Assembly (NCBI GenBank): GCA_963691705.1
Contig: OY829537.1
Coordinates: 19,034,078-19,098,077, forward strand
Direction: 5' to 3'
Source of the DNA: Viola odorata
Taxonomy: Eukaryota; Streptophyta; Magnoliopsida; Malpighiales; Violaceae
DNA: 64,000 nt
This document shows positions 10,386 to 20,912 of the stretch, piece after piece (position 1 is the stretch's first letter; every line of letters starts with the position of its first letter). Made by a program: the position numbers and the translations under genes. The notes beneath the pieces are model-generated. The model was not told the DNA's origin. It saw only the letters and a list, made by a program, of their open reading frames with translations, and made no database searches.

Positions 10386-10800
10386 CAGTCAGCCTAGAAG
10401 GGGACGAGCGAGACCGGTTGCGAAACCGGATAGACCAAGTAGACAGCCAGTCTCGCGAAGGCTAGTAGGAAGTAAGTGATATAGTCCAGACCAGATTGAC
10501 AACCTAGGGCCTCGATTGGAAGGTAGCTTGGGCTAGGTACTGTCTTCCCCTGAGCCATTAAGGAAGCGAACAACCATTCAAGACAACATCTAAAAGAATA
10601 AGCCCTTTAACTAGCAAGGTGTTCTTTGGTTAGGATTACCAGGAATGAGAGCACCCGCCAGGTAATTAGAAGAGGAGGGAAGCAAGAGTGAACAGGAGCA
10701 CCTCCACTCTATAGCAGTACTATGAATGTAGAGATGAACACCATTGAATCAGTGATCGAATCATAAGAACATAGCCCGTTCATGCTCTTATCGGGAATTT
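10386..10800. other. GC-richer structured segment
   Basis: Compared with its AT-rich surroundings this block is GC-richer. It can fold locally: CCGGTTgcgAAACCGG (~10420-10435) sits inside a longer pairing GCGAGAC...GTCTCGC (~10414 to ~10460). No tRNA, rRNA or known non-coding RNA was recognised. It may be part of a retroelement leader. Confidence 0.3.
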
Positions 10801-10990
10801 TCTCTTAACTGTTTTTATCTTGACCCCTTGTCTTGGCCAAGCCCAGGCCAAGACATATTTTCCAGTTTTTTTTTTCTTTTGCAGTTTTATTTCCAACAAT
10901 CAATACCCAAAATTCAGTGACGAGGAAGTTAACCCAACCGGTCATCAAAGGAATCCACATCTCACCATTAGAGTCTTTGTGGACGATCCT

Positions 10991-11030
10991 CTTATCACTA
11001 TCTACAACTCCATTTGTAGATAGTGATAAG
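10991..11030. repeat. Perfect 17-bp inverted repeat (hairpin)
   Basis: CTTATCACTATCTACAA (10991-11007) is followed by a 6-bp loop (ctccat) and the exact reverse complement (11014-11030). The perfection of the arms suggests recent origin or constraint. No flanking target duplication or Helitron-type CTRR end was found next to it. Confidence 0.85.
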
Positions 11031-11095
11031 TTGTATTTTACCCTATTTTTATATTCATTCATACAATTATTTTTTATGCTCTTGACAGGCAATCA

Positions 11096-11374
11096 ATGTC
11101 CTCCAAGTCAAGTCAAGGTAAAGTGCCAATGGAAGTTTTTTATGCAGAAAGACATAAACAAACAAACAACAAACTAGATGATAGCTTTGTGAACGGGGTA
11201 AGAGTAAATCCATCAAAGTTTACTATCGGTATGGTGATGTGCATAGTGTTGTTCCGTGTTAAAGTACCTGCAAATGCGCCGGAGGGGGTCTCCGGCGTAG
11301 AAGTTCCAACAATCAAATCAGTAAAATATTCAAGTATGCTATCGGGCAAGGTAAGAGATAGTGGTGATAGCTAA
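11096..11374 (+). pseudogene. Possible transposase-like fragment
   Basis: The ORF MSSKSSQGKVPMEVFYAERH... has a short stretch (KVPMEVFYAERHKQTNNKLD) whose layout recalls the PTTA/En-Spm-associated transposase C-terminal region (M-x-x-F-x-x-R-H/T-K...). The second half does not match. A small GC hairpin (cgccgga/tccggcg, ~11278-11300) follows. This is a weak resemblance only; it may be random or an LTR-leader ORF. Confidence 0.18.
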
Positions 11375-12864
11375 CGGCGTGATGGAGCTCAGTTAAGGAG
11401 AGGCAGTAATTGGTTTAGTCTGGTGTTTGATCTGAGTGTTTTTTTTTTTAGTTCTGAAATAAATGAAGGGGGGTATTTATACTCCTCTATGGAAGGGGAC
11501 ATGTGGCTATACTAGAGTATAATCCTAACTGATGTGACAGTCAGACGGTGTCAGTCGATAGGGGTTACTTTAACGGCTCGAGGTAGGTCATGTGCATTAA
11601 ATGTTGATTTGAGGGTTGTCGGGTCAGAGTATAGTGTTTGCCATTAATGTTGATTGACATCCGTCTAAAGCAAATGACATTGATATTTTAGTCCATTATG
11701 TTACCCGATATATAACGTAAAATAGAGAGGTGGCAATACTTGAGCTTACCGGTAGCTTACCCATACTTTTAATCGTCTAGTTTCCCTTCATGGTTTATCA
11801 ACGCCTGATTGGGTCCCACTGATTAAGGCCTATCGTCCTTTGATATTAAAATGATTGTCATAAAAGTCCATGTGGTATTTATTTGGATTATCACTAGAAT
11901 TACCCAACCCGCTTAAAAGACATTTGGTCCGAGCAAATCTAGGATATTCCTTGTGAATGTAATCTAGGTAATCTAAGATAACATAAGAATGTCTCGTTTG
12001 GTATACATAACTATGAAATTCTAGAACTTTAGAATTGCTTTGGAAAACTTTTTCCCCTGAACAAGGGAAAATGCAAGGGAAAATGATGATCTCCAAGTGG
12101 TATTCTAAGATTCTCCTGAGAAGAGAAAAGTGAAACTATCTTTTACTATTATGCATTATATCTTAATAAAAATATATTTGATATTGATAATAATAATATA
12201 ACAATATAATTATTATGTAATAATATATTTTTACATAATAATATATATTATTATATTATGATAATAATTTGTTATTATCTATAGTTTCAAGAGCGGACCT
12301 GTCCGATCAGTCGGACCCTTCAAATCTCAAACTGGCCAACTATCTGGTTCTAAAATGGGCAGAAAATCCTTTTTTACAACAACCCTTAAAAAATCTCTAA
12401 ACCTCTCTGAGAACTTGTGAACCGAAAGAACCGGTCATGGTTTTTTAGGTTCTAAAGGTTCACTATATGGCCATCAATATTGGTCAAAACTACATCGTTT
12501 TATGTATTTTTTTATAAAAATTAAAAAAACGTTAAAATTCTAAAGAAAAAAAGCAACGCAATCAACCTTTACTCCATCTCTCCCTCACTAATCACTGTAA
12601 AAATGAGACCTAAGACCCTAAAATAATAATATCAGGTATAAATTTATATACTTAATAATTTAATTAATTTTAATTTTATTATACATATAAATATTGCATG
12701 TTATGGCTAAATACAAAAATATAATTTAGATTTTTAATGGAAAAAAATATACTACAAATATGTATATAATTATATATGTTGAATCTCTGTTAAACCTCAA
12801 AACCTTAAACCTCTACCCTTTCCGATTCGATATCTTGGTCCTTTTCTGAAAACATGTTATTATA

Positions 12865-12866
<2 letters not shown>
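11375..12866. other. Intergenic DNA, possible LTR relic, no gene
   Basis: Positions 11440-11530 contain tatttatactcc, which on the minus strand reads as a TATA box in a context typical of LTR promoters (GGAGTATAAATACC). An LTR remnant on the minus strand over ~11380-11830 is therefore possible, but no partner LTR is present. The rest is AT-rich with no supported coding region. Confidence 0.25.

Positions 12867-12929
<63 letters not shown>
12867..12929. repeat. (TA)n microsatellite
   Basis: About 62 bp of nearly uninterrupted AT dinucleotides lie next to the left end of the second Stowaway MITE. Confidence 0.95.
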
Positions 12930-12934
<5 letters not shown>

Positions 12935-12950
12935 TATATACTATATAGTA

Positions 12951-13211
12951 CTCCCTCCATATTTCAATAATCGTCATTTTCCTACTGAAAATATGGTACA
13001 AATTAACTGTCATTTTGAATCATAATTACGACTTCTGCCATCTGTTTTGATTTTGGCGCCCAACCAATTAATTTGGTACAATGGTATTATTGTAATTATA
13101 CTATAAAAAATGGACAAATTAAAAACTACAGCTAAAAAAACGTAGTCCAAAAATTATTCTTTTAAGTTTGTGTACTATTTTAAAAAGTCAATTATTGAAG
13201 TACGGAGGGAG
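12951..13211. mobile_element. Stowaway-type MITE, second copy of the superfamily
   Basis: It begins CTCCCTCCATATTTCAATAA (12951) and ends with ...TTATTGAAGTACGGAGGGAG (13211), giving ~20-bp inverted ends with two mismatches. TA dinucleotides flank both sides (12949-12950 and 13212-13213). The size (261 bp) fits the family. The inner TIR sequence differs from that of the MITE at 1.85 kb, so it is a different subfamily. Confidence 0.9.
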
Positions 13212-13213
13212 TA

Positions 13214-13529
13214 TTAGTGTATATTTATTTCTAGCAAATAATGTATAAAATATTATATAATGTCGTAGCATGTTTATTAAACATCATTTATAAAATATTA
13301 TTTTTATAATTTATATAATCATAGTAATTATAATAATGTATAAATATTTAATATATCACTATATAATAATATTTTTTGTGTTTTATATAATAATATAATT
13401 TGGTGGTACTTTTTGGTAAAAAGAAAAAAAAATTCAGTACTCCTATAATATTCAAACAAACAAAATTCTTATTTTAAAAAATACCAAACGTCCTTTGCGC
13501 GTAAACCTGATAATTGGACGGACTAGACC
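13214..13529. other. AT-rich intergenic DNA
   Basis: No gene is seen. The last ~20 bp (ttggacggactagacc) form the target of the LTR element that follows. They may belong to an older DNA element continued at 26159, because cctgtccaatta near 26833 is a partial inverse of the left sequence. Confidence 0.4.
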
Positions 13530-14434
13530 TGTTAAGGTCTAATCCTTGGTGTTCAAGTTTAGCCTTAACATAGGCCCCCGAGACGCGCCAAAGACGCATA
13601 GATTTGACGGATTGTCCCTTATCGGTTATGTGAAGGGAAGTCTAATGGGTGTGATAGCTCTCCACCAACCTCTGGGCAAGATACGAGAGCATGCTTGCTT
13701 AAGTGAGCGTCTTCTATGTAAATATGACATAAGTGTGCGAGCGAGTGTTCCGTGTTATGGAATAGGCGCTACCATAATGGCTTTGCTATGATGGCCATGT
13801 CTAGTTAAGTCCGAGTTGAGAGGTAAGGAAGGGTCGAGGCTAGAGAAGGGTTGTGAGTATTGCTACGAAAGAACTATCTAAAGGTTCGAGTATCGGATAA
13901 GGGCCTTGCCTTAGGCGAAGGGCAAGCATAGGCCGAGGTGAGATGGCTCGGCCTATGATATGGTCATGCATTGTTAAGAGGTGCGAGCGAACCTGGCCGA
14001 GAGGCATGACAGGGGGTGGCCTCGAGATGTGGAATGTGGCTGAGAGTTACATGCGAGCATGGGCGAGAGGCCGAGCGAGCGTATCTCGGAGGATTGCGGA
14101 AGTCTTGCTTGTCCTATGTACGAGTGATGGCCAAGGATAAGAGAAGCCTTACTATGAGACGTACACGAGCGACTTAGGCGATGGCCATGAGTACCAAGGA
14201 CTCGCCTTAGTCGGGTGTGTGTGCGAGAAGTAGAGAATGGCTTGGGCATTAGTCTTAGGTTTGACTAAGCCTTAAGAGTTTGGATGTGAGTCGGTGTTAA
14301 GTCTTGTCATGAGATCTACATGAGACGAAGCTATACGAGGGTTCTTGTAGATTACTGTCAACGATCGGGAAAAGGCTGGCCTAGATTTTGGAATCTAGGC
14401 GCCGTACGGGCCTTGAAAAAGTTCATCCGTGACA
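13530..14434 (+). repeat. 5' LTR of the outer element
   Basis: The LTR starts TGTTAAGGTC and ends CCGTGACA. Scattered substitutions separate it from the 3' LTR at 25255, so the insertion is not recent. ORFs inside (for example 13943-14140) recur in both LTRs but have no family and are incidental. Confidence 0.85.
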
Positions 14435-14435
14435 G

Positions 14436-14453
14436 TTGGTAGCGGAGCAAAGG
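14436..14453 (+). other. Primer-binding site of the outer element
   Basis: TTGGTAGCGGAGCAAAGG lies one base after the 5' LTR. It resembles the initiator-Met-tRNA type site of plant LTR elements (TGGTATCAGAGC) with substitutions. Its position defines the + orientation of the outer element. Confidence 0.6.
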
Positions 14454-15148
14454 TTTGAAAAGTGAAAGGTTTGAGAAGCTAAAGTTTGTGACACTAAATC
14501 TTGTGAAGCTAAAGCTCGTGAAGCTAAAGTTCGAAGAGCCTCAGTTCGATAATATCTTGTGATGTCAAGATGTGAGAATGTGAGTTGACGGGAATTATGA
14601 ACCTGTGGATGCTAGTAAAATGTTGGCTCAACATTACGAGTGAGATATGGGTATAGCAGAAACGAGTGAGAACCTAGAGGCCAAGTTCTCTGATGGGAAT
14701 GCAGTGGCTGGTGTTTGGAGAAAAAATGCATGAGGGTGAGAAATTCGAAGAAAACTAGTTGTTGGCTTTTGTAGTGTACGCATCACATAGTGATCAGGCA
14801 ATAAGATCCAATAGAGTTCTATCGAGATAAAGAGGAGACCAATCTATGTTCGTCATGACAACCACAACGAATTCTACGTTATAAGCATGAAGAACATTTT
14901 GAGGAGAAATCGTACTTATAATGTTAGAATGTCAAGGAGTGGGAAGCCTGAGACAATAGATGTGATAACGTGCCGGTAGGTTATCCTAGAGCCTCGAGGA
15001 AAAGGTGGGACCCTACAATGCCGAACCATGAGGTAATTTTGGATACGAAAGTATTTTCGGTTATGTAGATTTGAGGAGTGAGACTATTAATGCATATGAT
15101 GGATAGCTAGAGTTCCTAGTCCGTATTCCGGGCAGCTAGAGGCCCTAG
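14454..15148 (+). other. Internal non-coding region of the outer element, left part
   Basis: The segment starts with imperfect short repeats of gaagctaaagttcgtg (14460-14540) and holds no sizeable ORF. It ends abruptly at the LTR of the inner Gypsy element (15149), with the left flank cctag. Confidence 0.6.
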
Positions 15149-15851
15149 TGATACGATCCTAGGTGTGTAGGATGCGTAGCACGTGAAATTGTGATCGTTA
15201 TTCAAGGTTTGGATTTCGGATGCGGAATAAATAGACTCGTCTTGACGAACTTAAAACTCTTAGCAACCTGTGCTAAGCTGTCTAATCGATTCAAGTGAGG
15301 TTCCTTGATCGAATTCTAGACCTATATTCAACCTGTGAATATCAACCTAGGGTAGATGACATAAGTGATAAACTTTCAGGTTTTATTTGCAAACAACTCG
15401 AGCGTTCGGACTCAAGAAGAAACAAGGTTCACACATGAACAATTGAGAGAAACATCTCTAGTTTTGATTTATCAAAATTTGTCGTAAAAAATTACAAAGA
15501 GTTTTAGCCGCGCCTTATATAGGCATGCGCTAAACCTAATTCTACTAGAAATAGAATTTACAAGCGTATTCTAATCCTACTCGAACTCCTAGTTAATTAA
15601 GTAAATAAACTAATTAAATAATATCTCTAGAAGTGTTACAATAATTAAAATAACAAAATGCACGGCTGGAATTAAAATTGGGCCGATGGTCTAAGTCGCA
15701 TGGCCTAGGCGCACTCCTCGCGTAATGAGAAGTCGACTTGGGCCATCTCACAAATGCCTCGTGCGTTTGGGCTGAAATTCACCCAAAATCTTCCTGACAT
15801 CCCAAATAGTCGTTCGCTCCAATCAGGGCTTGTGGGAATTCTTCTATGTCA
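15149..15851 (-). repeat. 3' LTR of the inner Gypsy element, truncated
   Basis: This matches 22991 to ~23693, then homology stops. The outer ~265 bp of the LTR (present at 23694-23959) are missing, so the end of pol is fused directly to LTR sequence. A minus-strand TATA box (TATATAAG, 15514-15521) is kept. Confidence 0.8.
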
Positions 15852-16358
15852 AAGCAGCTCAAATCATCATCATCAGCAACATCATCAACATCATCACCTA
15901 CCTCAAATAAGGTTAAGTCAGAGACATTAAAAGACGCACTCACGGTACCATACTCACTAGGCAAGTCAAGCTTGTAGGCATTATTGTTAATCTTCTCAAT
16001 AATTTTAAACGGTCCATCGCCTCTTGCGGACATCTTGCCACGATGTTGGGCTGGAAACCTCTCGCGGCGTAAATGTAGCCACACCCAATCACCAACATTG
16101 AAGGAAACCGTCTTCCTTCCTTCATTCCTTTTGCGCGCTATTCTTTCATTCGTGCGCTCAATGTTGCGCTTGACTTTCTCATGCATTTTCTGCACTATCT
16201 CAGCTCTTTCGGCTTCATCTAGACTAGAAATATCACTTAGAGGCAAAGGAGTCAAATCCAATGGTGTTAACGGATTAAAGCCATAAACAATTTCAAAAGA
16301 AGAATAGTTAGTGCTCGAATGAACAGAACAGTTATAAGCAAACTCAATAAAAGGTATT
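15779..16358 (-). pseudogene. Integrase C-terminal part of the inner Gypsy element
   Basis: On the minus strand this encodes IEFAYN, the VYGFNPLTPLDLTPLP segment, and the GPY/F-like region VGDWVWLHLRRERFP...GPFKIIEKINNNAYKLDLP. These are typical of the C-terminal end of Gypsy integrase. The upstream part of integrase continues beyond the Mutator-type element at 17995. The 3' end reads into LTR sequence because of a deletion, and stops at 15779. Confidence 0.85.
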
Positions 16359-17985
16359 GGGAAAATGCATTTGTTGGCACCTGTCAAACAATTGTTTGAC
16401 TCTTTTGGCACCTCCTCTTTTTTTTGTCTTTAAAAGGTACCCGTAAATAAACGAAATGTCACATTTGGTACCTCCGACTAACACCGTCCACTTTCCACCG
16501 TTAAATGGCCTACGTGGCACGCCACGTCGGATGCCACGTCAGACACGGGTGATGTGGCATGCCACATAGGCCATTACTGACCCGGTTACGATTACACGGG
16601 TCGGGTCCGAATTTTCCCGACCCGGATTTTTTAAACCTTTCCTCTCTTTTCTCCTTTTTATTTCTTTTATTCCATTCCTTTTCTTTTCTTTTTTCTTTTC
16701 TTTTCACTCTCCTCTCATTTCTACCCCTCATCATCATCATCATCACCACCCCGATCCAGCCTCATCACCACCAAACCCGTCACCACGACCAAATCCGCCA
16801 CGACAACCGCTCCTCACCACCATAGCCGGCTTCCTTCTACCACTCGCCGCTGCCACCACCACAGCCAGCCTGCCACCACCGCCGCACCTCCACAACACCA
16901 CCACCATCACAACCGGCCTCAAACCCAACCACCAAAACTACCAAATCCTGACCCATCTCCAACACCAAACCATCAAACCTGATCTACCCCACACCAAAAT
17001 CTCCAAACCACCCGTCGCCGCTGCCACCAAACCACCACACAAAACCCATCTCCTTCTTGGTCAAAAACCAAACCCACAACAACAGGAAGAAAACAAAACA
17101 GAGAAGAAGAGAGGAAGAAGAAAGAAAAGAAAAAAAAGAGGAAAAGAGTGAATACCCACCGAATATTGCAATCTTCTTCTTCTTCTTTGAAATAGTTTGG
17201 TGTGATTTAGTAATTTGACAGTGAAGGTATAAATCAGCTATGATTTTGCCTTGATTTTTTTATGCAATCCATCTTTGAGAGAATAAGGACGCTTGATATT
17301 TGATTTCAATCAAGTGGGCTTGAGATTTGAGGACCCATCTCTAAATTAGTGCGTTCATTTCTGCAAACTAATGGAAAGAAAGGTAACAACTAACAAGAAA
17401 GGAAAGCAAAGAGAAAAGGAAAGATAGGAAAAAAGTATGGTGATTGATGTTCAGATCCGGAATAAAAAGATGGGAGTACATCTGAAAATACCAGCATGAT
17501 TGCTTAAATCTGGATTAAAAAAAAAAACCGGATGAAAAAAGAAAGAAATCCGGAAAAGGAAAAAAGGAAAAAAGAAAAAAAAAATCCGGAATTAAAAAAG
17601 GAAATCCGGATGAAAAAAGAAAGAAATCCGGAAAGGGAAAAAAAGAAAGAAATCCGGATGAAAAAAGAAAGAAATCCTGAAAAGGGAAAAAAATCCGGAA
17701 TGACGCGTTTAAAAAAAATCCGGGTCGGGAAAATCGGGACCCGACCTGTGTAATCGTAACCGGGTCAGTAATGACCTACGTGGCATGCCACGTCACCCGT
17801 GTCTGACATGGCATCCGACGTGGAGTGCCACGTAGGCCATTTAACGGTGGAAAGTGGACGGTGTTAGTCGGAGGTACCAAATGTGACATTTCGTTTATTT
17901 ACGGGTACCTTTTAAAGACAAAAAAAGATGAGGTGCCAAAAGAGTCAAACAATTGTTTGACAGGTGCCAACAAATGCATTTTCCC
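16359..17985. mobile_element. Mutator-type element with ~280-bp inverted ends inside the integrase
   Basis: The ends are GGGAAAATGCATTTGTTGGC and its reverse complement, extending to nearly identical inverted arms of about 280 bp (16359-~16640 and ~17705-17985). A perfect 9-bp target duplication (aaaggtatt at 16350-16358 and 17986-17994) marks the insertion into the Gypsy integrase. Long arms plus a 9-bp duplication define Mutator-like elements. The ~1 kb interior has no transposase. Its left half is pyrimidine-rich and Pro/His/Thr-codon-like on the + strand, and its right half is purine-rich; a captured host fragment is possible but unproven. Confidence 0.95.
17525..17720 (+). repeat. Purine-rich minisatellite
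   Basis: Imperfect tandem copies of a ~31-bp unit built on gaaagaaatccgg and aaaatccggaa lie inside the right half of the Mutator-type element. Their Lys/Glu-rich translation (17532-17753) is a product of the repeat, not a gene. Confidence 0.75.
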
Positions 17986-17994
17986 AAAGGTATT

Positions 17995-19310
17995 TGTTCA
18001 ACCCAAGTAGAAACATGCTTATTAACCAAGGTGTGCAATAAAGATCCTAGGGTTTGGTTAACCACTTTTGTTTGTCCATCGGTTTGTGGGTGACAACTAG
18101 TCAAATAAAGTAACTTTGTACCTAACTTTTTTCACAAAAATTGCCAAAAATGGCTAAGGAATTTCCCATCATGGTCGCTAACTATACTTGTAGGGATACC
18201 ATGCAAACACACTACATCCCTAAAAAACAAGTTAGCTACATAGGTCACATCATTAGTACTTGCGCAAGGAATAAAATGCACCATCTTTGAAAATCTATCG
18301 ACCACAACAAAGATACTATCCTTCCCATGCCTAGACTTAGGCAATCCAATAACAAAGTCCATGGACAGATCAGTCCAAGGATGAGAAGGCACAAGTAACG
18401 GTAAATACTCGCCATGGTTGGCCACTTTAGACTTGGCTCGTAGACACACTACACATCTAAAGACAACGCGGACAACGTCACGCTTCATCTTAGGCCAATA
18501 AAAGTGAATTTTAAGCACATCAAGAGTCTTAGTTATACCAAAGTGTCCCATTAGACCACCACTATGCGACTCTTGTACAAATAATTCACGCAAAGTGCAA
18601 TTAGGCACACATAAACGCTTACACTTAAACAAATAACCATCATGCCTATAAAATTTGGATTCGGCTCTAGTCATGCATGTATTGTAAATCTCACCAAAAT
18701 CAGAATCATTGGGGTAGAGAGATATGATATGCGAGAATCCAAGGAGTTTAGCGCTAAGAGAGGAGATAAACACATATCGTCGAGATAACGCGTCGTCCAC
18801 AACATTATCCTTACCTTGTTTGTATTGGATGTGGTAGGGAAAGAATTCAATAAACTCCATCCACGCTGCATGGCGTTTATTTAACTTTCCTTGTCCCTTG
18901 AGATATTTCAAGCTAAGGTGATTGGTGTGCACAACAAATTCCATCAGCATTAAGTAATGCTGGCAAACTTCTAGGGCGCGGACGAGCTCTTTGTTATACA
19001 TTGGGTAACACAACTGCGCATCCTTGAGCTTCTCACTAAAGTAGGCTATGGGCCTCTTCTCTTACAAAAGGATTGCTCCAATCCCAATTCTGCTCGCATC
19101 GCACTCCATCTCTAAGGCTTTATCAAAATCTGGTAGGGCTAAAATGGGCGCTGCACATAGGCGTTCCTTGAGCATTTGGAACTCTTCTTGGGGTTGTTCC
19201 CACCTGAAAGAAACATCCTTTTTGGTCAGCTCGTTCAAAGGGGCAATAATAGTGCTGAAATCCTTAACAAAACGCAAGTAAAAACTCGCTAGCCCATGGA
19301 ATGAGCGCAC
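17995..19310 (-). pseudogene. RNase H and integrase core of the inner Gypsy element
   Basis: From high to low coordinates the minus strand encodes the connection/RNase H segment ([18 protein letters not shown], then DASRIGIG), the tether ending ALSRR, the zinc-binding [19 protein letters not shown]...RCVVC, and the integrase catalytic core ([32 protein letters not shown]). The third catalytic position, normally Glu in QTDGQTEVVN, is Lys here (QTDGQTKVVN, codon AAA). With stops at several points this integrase is inactive. The reading is cut at 17994 by the Mutator-type insertion. Confidence 0.88.
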
Positions 19311-19361
19311 TTCGCTTGCGCTCTTCGGCGTTGGCCACTCCTTAATCGCTTTGATCTTCTC

Positions 19362-20012
19362 CTAACCCACCTTCATGCCTTCTACACTGACAATAAAACC
19401 AAGGAAACTAACTTGCGATAACGCGAAAGAATACTTGGTTAGCTTAACATACAATTTTTGCTCACGCAATGTAAGAAAGACTTCTCTAAGGTGCGACACA
19501 TACTCATCAATAGATTTACTATAAACTAAGATATCATCAAAATAAACAACAATAAATCTTCTTATAAAGCGCCTAAGAACATGATTCATTAACCTCATAA
19601 ATGTGCTAGGTGCATTAGTCAATCCAAATGGCATAACCATCCACTCATAGAGTCCATACTTAGTTTTAAAAGCCATTTTCCATTCATCACCTTCTTTCAT
19701 ACGAATTTGGTGATAACCACTCATCAAGTCAATTTTAGAGAAAATTTGGCTACCACTTAACTCATCTAACATGTCATCTAAACGAGGTATAGGATGACGA
19801 TACTTTACAGTAATTTTATTGACTGCTCGTCAGTCAACGCACATGCGCCAAGTGTCGTCTTTCTTTGGCACTAGGATCACGGGTACCGCGCGTAGTGAGA
19901 GGCTCTCTCGCACATAGCCACGATTGAGTAGCTCATCTACTTACATCTGTAACTCTTTGGTCTCCTTGGGATTGCTCCTATAGGCTGGCCGGTTAGGAAT
20001 TATAGCTCCGGG
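19362..20012 (-). pseudogene. Reverse transcriptase of the inner Gypsy element
   Basis: The ORF at 19362-19772 has the RT core: [37 protein letters not shown] and the intact catalytic [11 protein letters not shown]. Upstream (19772-20012) the start of the domain (around VLVPKKD and MCVD) is interrupted by stops, one replacing the residue after MCVD. Gypsy-type RT is clear; the copy is not functional. Confidence 0.9.
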
Positions 20013-20189
20013 CATGAAATCAATTTGGTGTTCAATTCCACGGATTGACGGCAAATCGGGTGGCATCTCATCGGGCATTACATCTGCAAACTCCTGCAAA
20101 AGAGATGAAATACCAATATGGATAGAAGTAGAGGGATTAGGATTAAAAGCGCTTAGACAAAGTGGTCGAAATCGAAGGAAGAGTAATGG

Positions 20190-20582
20190 TCAACTTGCGC
20201 CAAAACTAGATTTTTGACTCAATAGCGCTTGTCTCAATTCTTTTCCTTTGGCATAAATATTTAATTTCTTTTGGCCAATCTTCGCAAGTTCATTCTTTTC
20301 ATACGTATGCTTCTCTCTCACATGCTCTCTGTTTTCATGTGGGTTATTTTTCTCACTTTCCCTCTTCCTATGCTCTCTATTTTCGTGGGGGTTGTTTTGA
20401 ATTTCTTTTGTAAACCCATGCTCTTTATTTTTATGGGGGCTATTTTCATGATTATTTTCTTTTCGTTCTAGCTTTTTGGCCATCTCAAATTTGGCGTAGG
20501 ACTTAGCTAGCCATTGTTGATCCTCATACACTTGTATCGGCGTCAAAGGAGCTAGTGTGAATTTCCTTCCATCCTTAATCAA
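20190..20582 (-). pseudogene. Protease-RT linker of the inner Gypsy element
   Basis: This Lys/Glu/Asn-rich stretch repeats NNPHENREH-like units three times and ends GKELRQALLSQKSSF. It matches the position of the variable linker between protease and RT in this group of Gypsy elements, and a similar though shorter linker occurs in the second Gypsy element (43.2 kb). Confidence 0.65.
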
Positions 20583-20636
20583 CTTGTATCGATTGCTCCT
20601 TCCCTCATGATTCGCTTCTCTGTCGAATTACCACGG

Positions 20637-20885
20637 TTAGTGAAGTAGAATATGACTTGCCTGCATAGGGACCACGTCGCAAAGGATCTCATCATGATAC
20701 CTCCAAATAGAAAGCGCCACTAGAACTTGCCTTGTTACCTTCAACTCATCGTCGTCATTCATCCATTGAAGCATATAAGGTTTCGAGTGCTTCATGGTTG
20801 GAAAGTTCAACTTATGTACCAACAAGGTGCTCGCGCAATTTGTACAACTTCCATTATCAATAATCAAGGAACAAGTCTTGGCAAT
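20637..20885 (-). pseudogene. Aspartic protease of the inner Gypsy element
   Basis: IIDNGSCTNCAS carries the D-x-G-S active-site motif of retrotransposon aspartic proteases, followed by a Q-W-M-N-D segment and CDVVPMQASHILLH (the L-G-R-P-W region is lost past a stop). It sits between gag and the linker, as expected. Confidence 0.8.
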
Positions 20886-20912
20886 TAGACAACGGGTGTG
20901 AAATAAATTTTC

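Noticed and set aside
11990..13495. DNA transposon bounded by cgtttggtat / ataccaaacg
   Set aside because: Only ~10 bp of inverted match and no target duplication; probably chance in AT-rich DNA.
17532..17753. Lys/Glu-rich small protein
   Set aside because: Direct translation of a purine-rich minisatellite.
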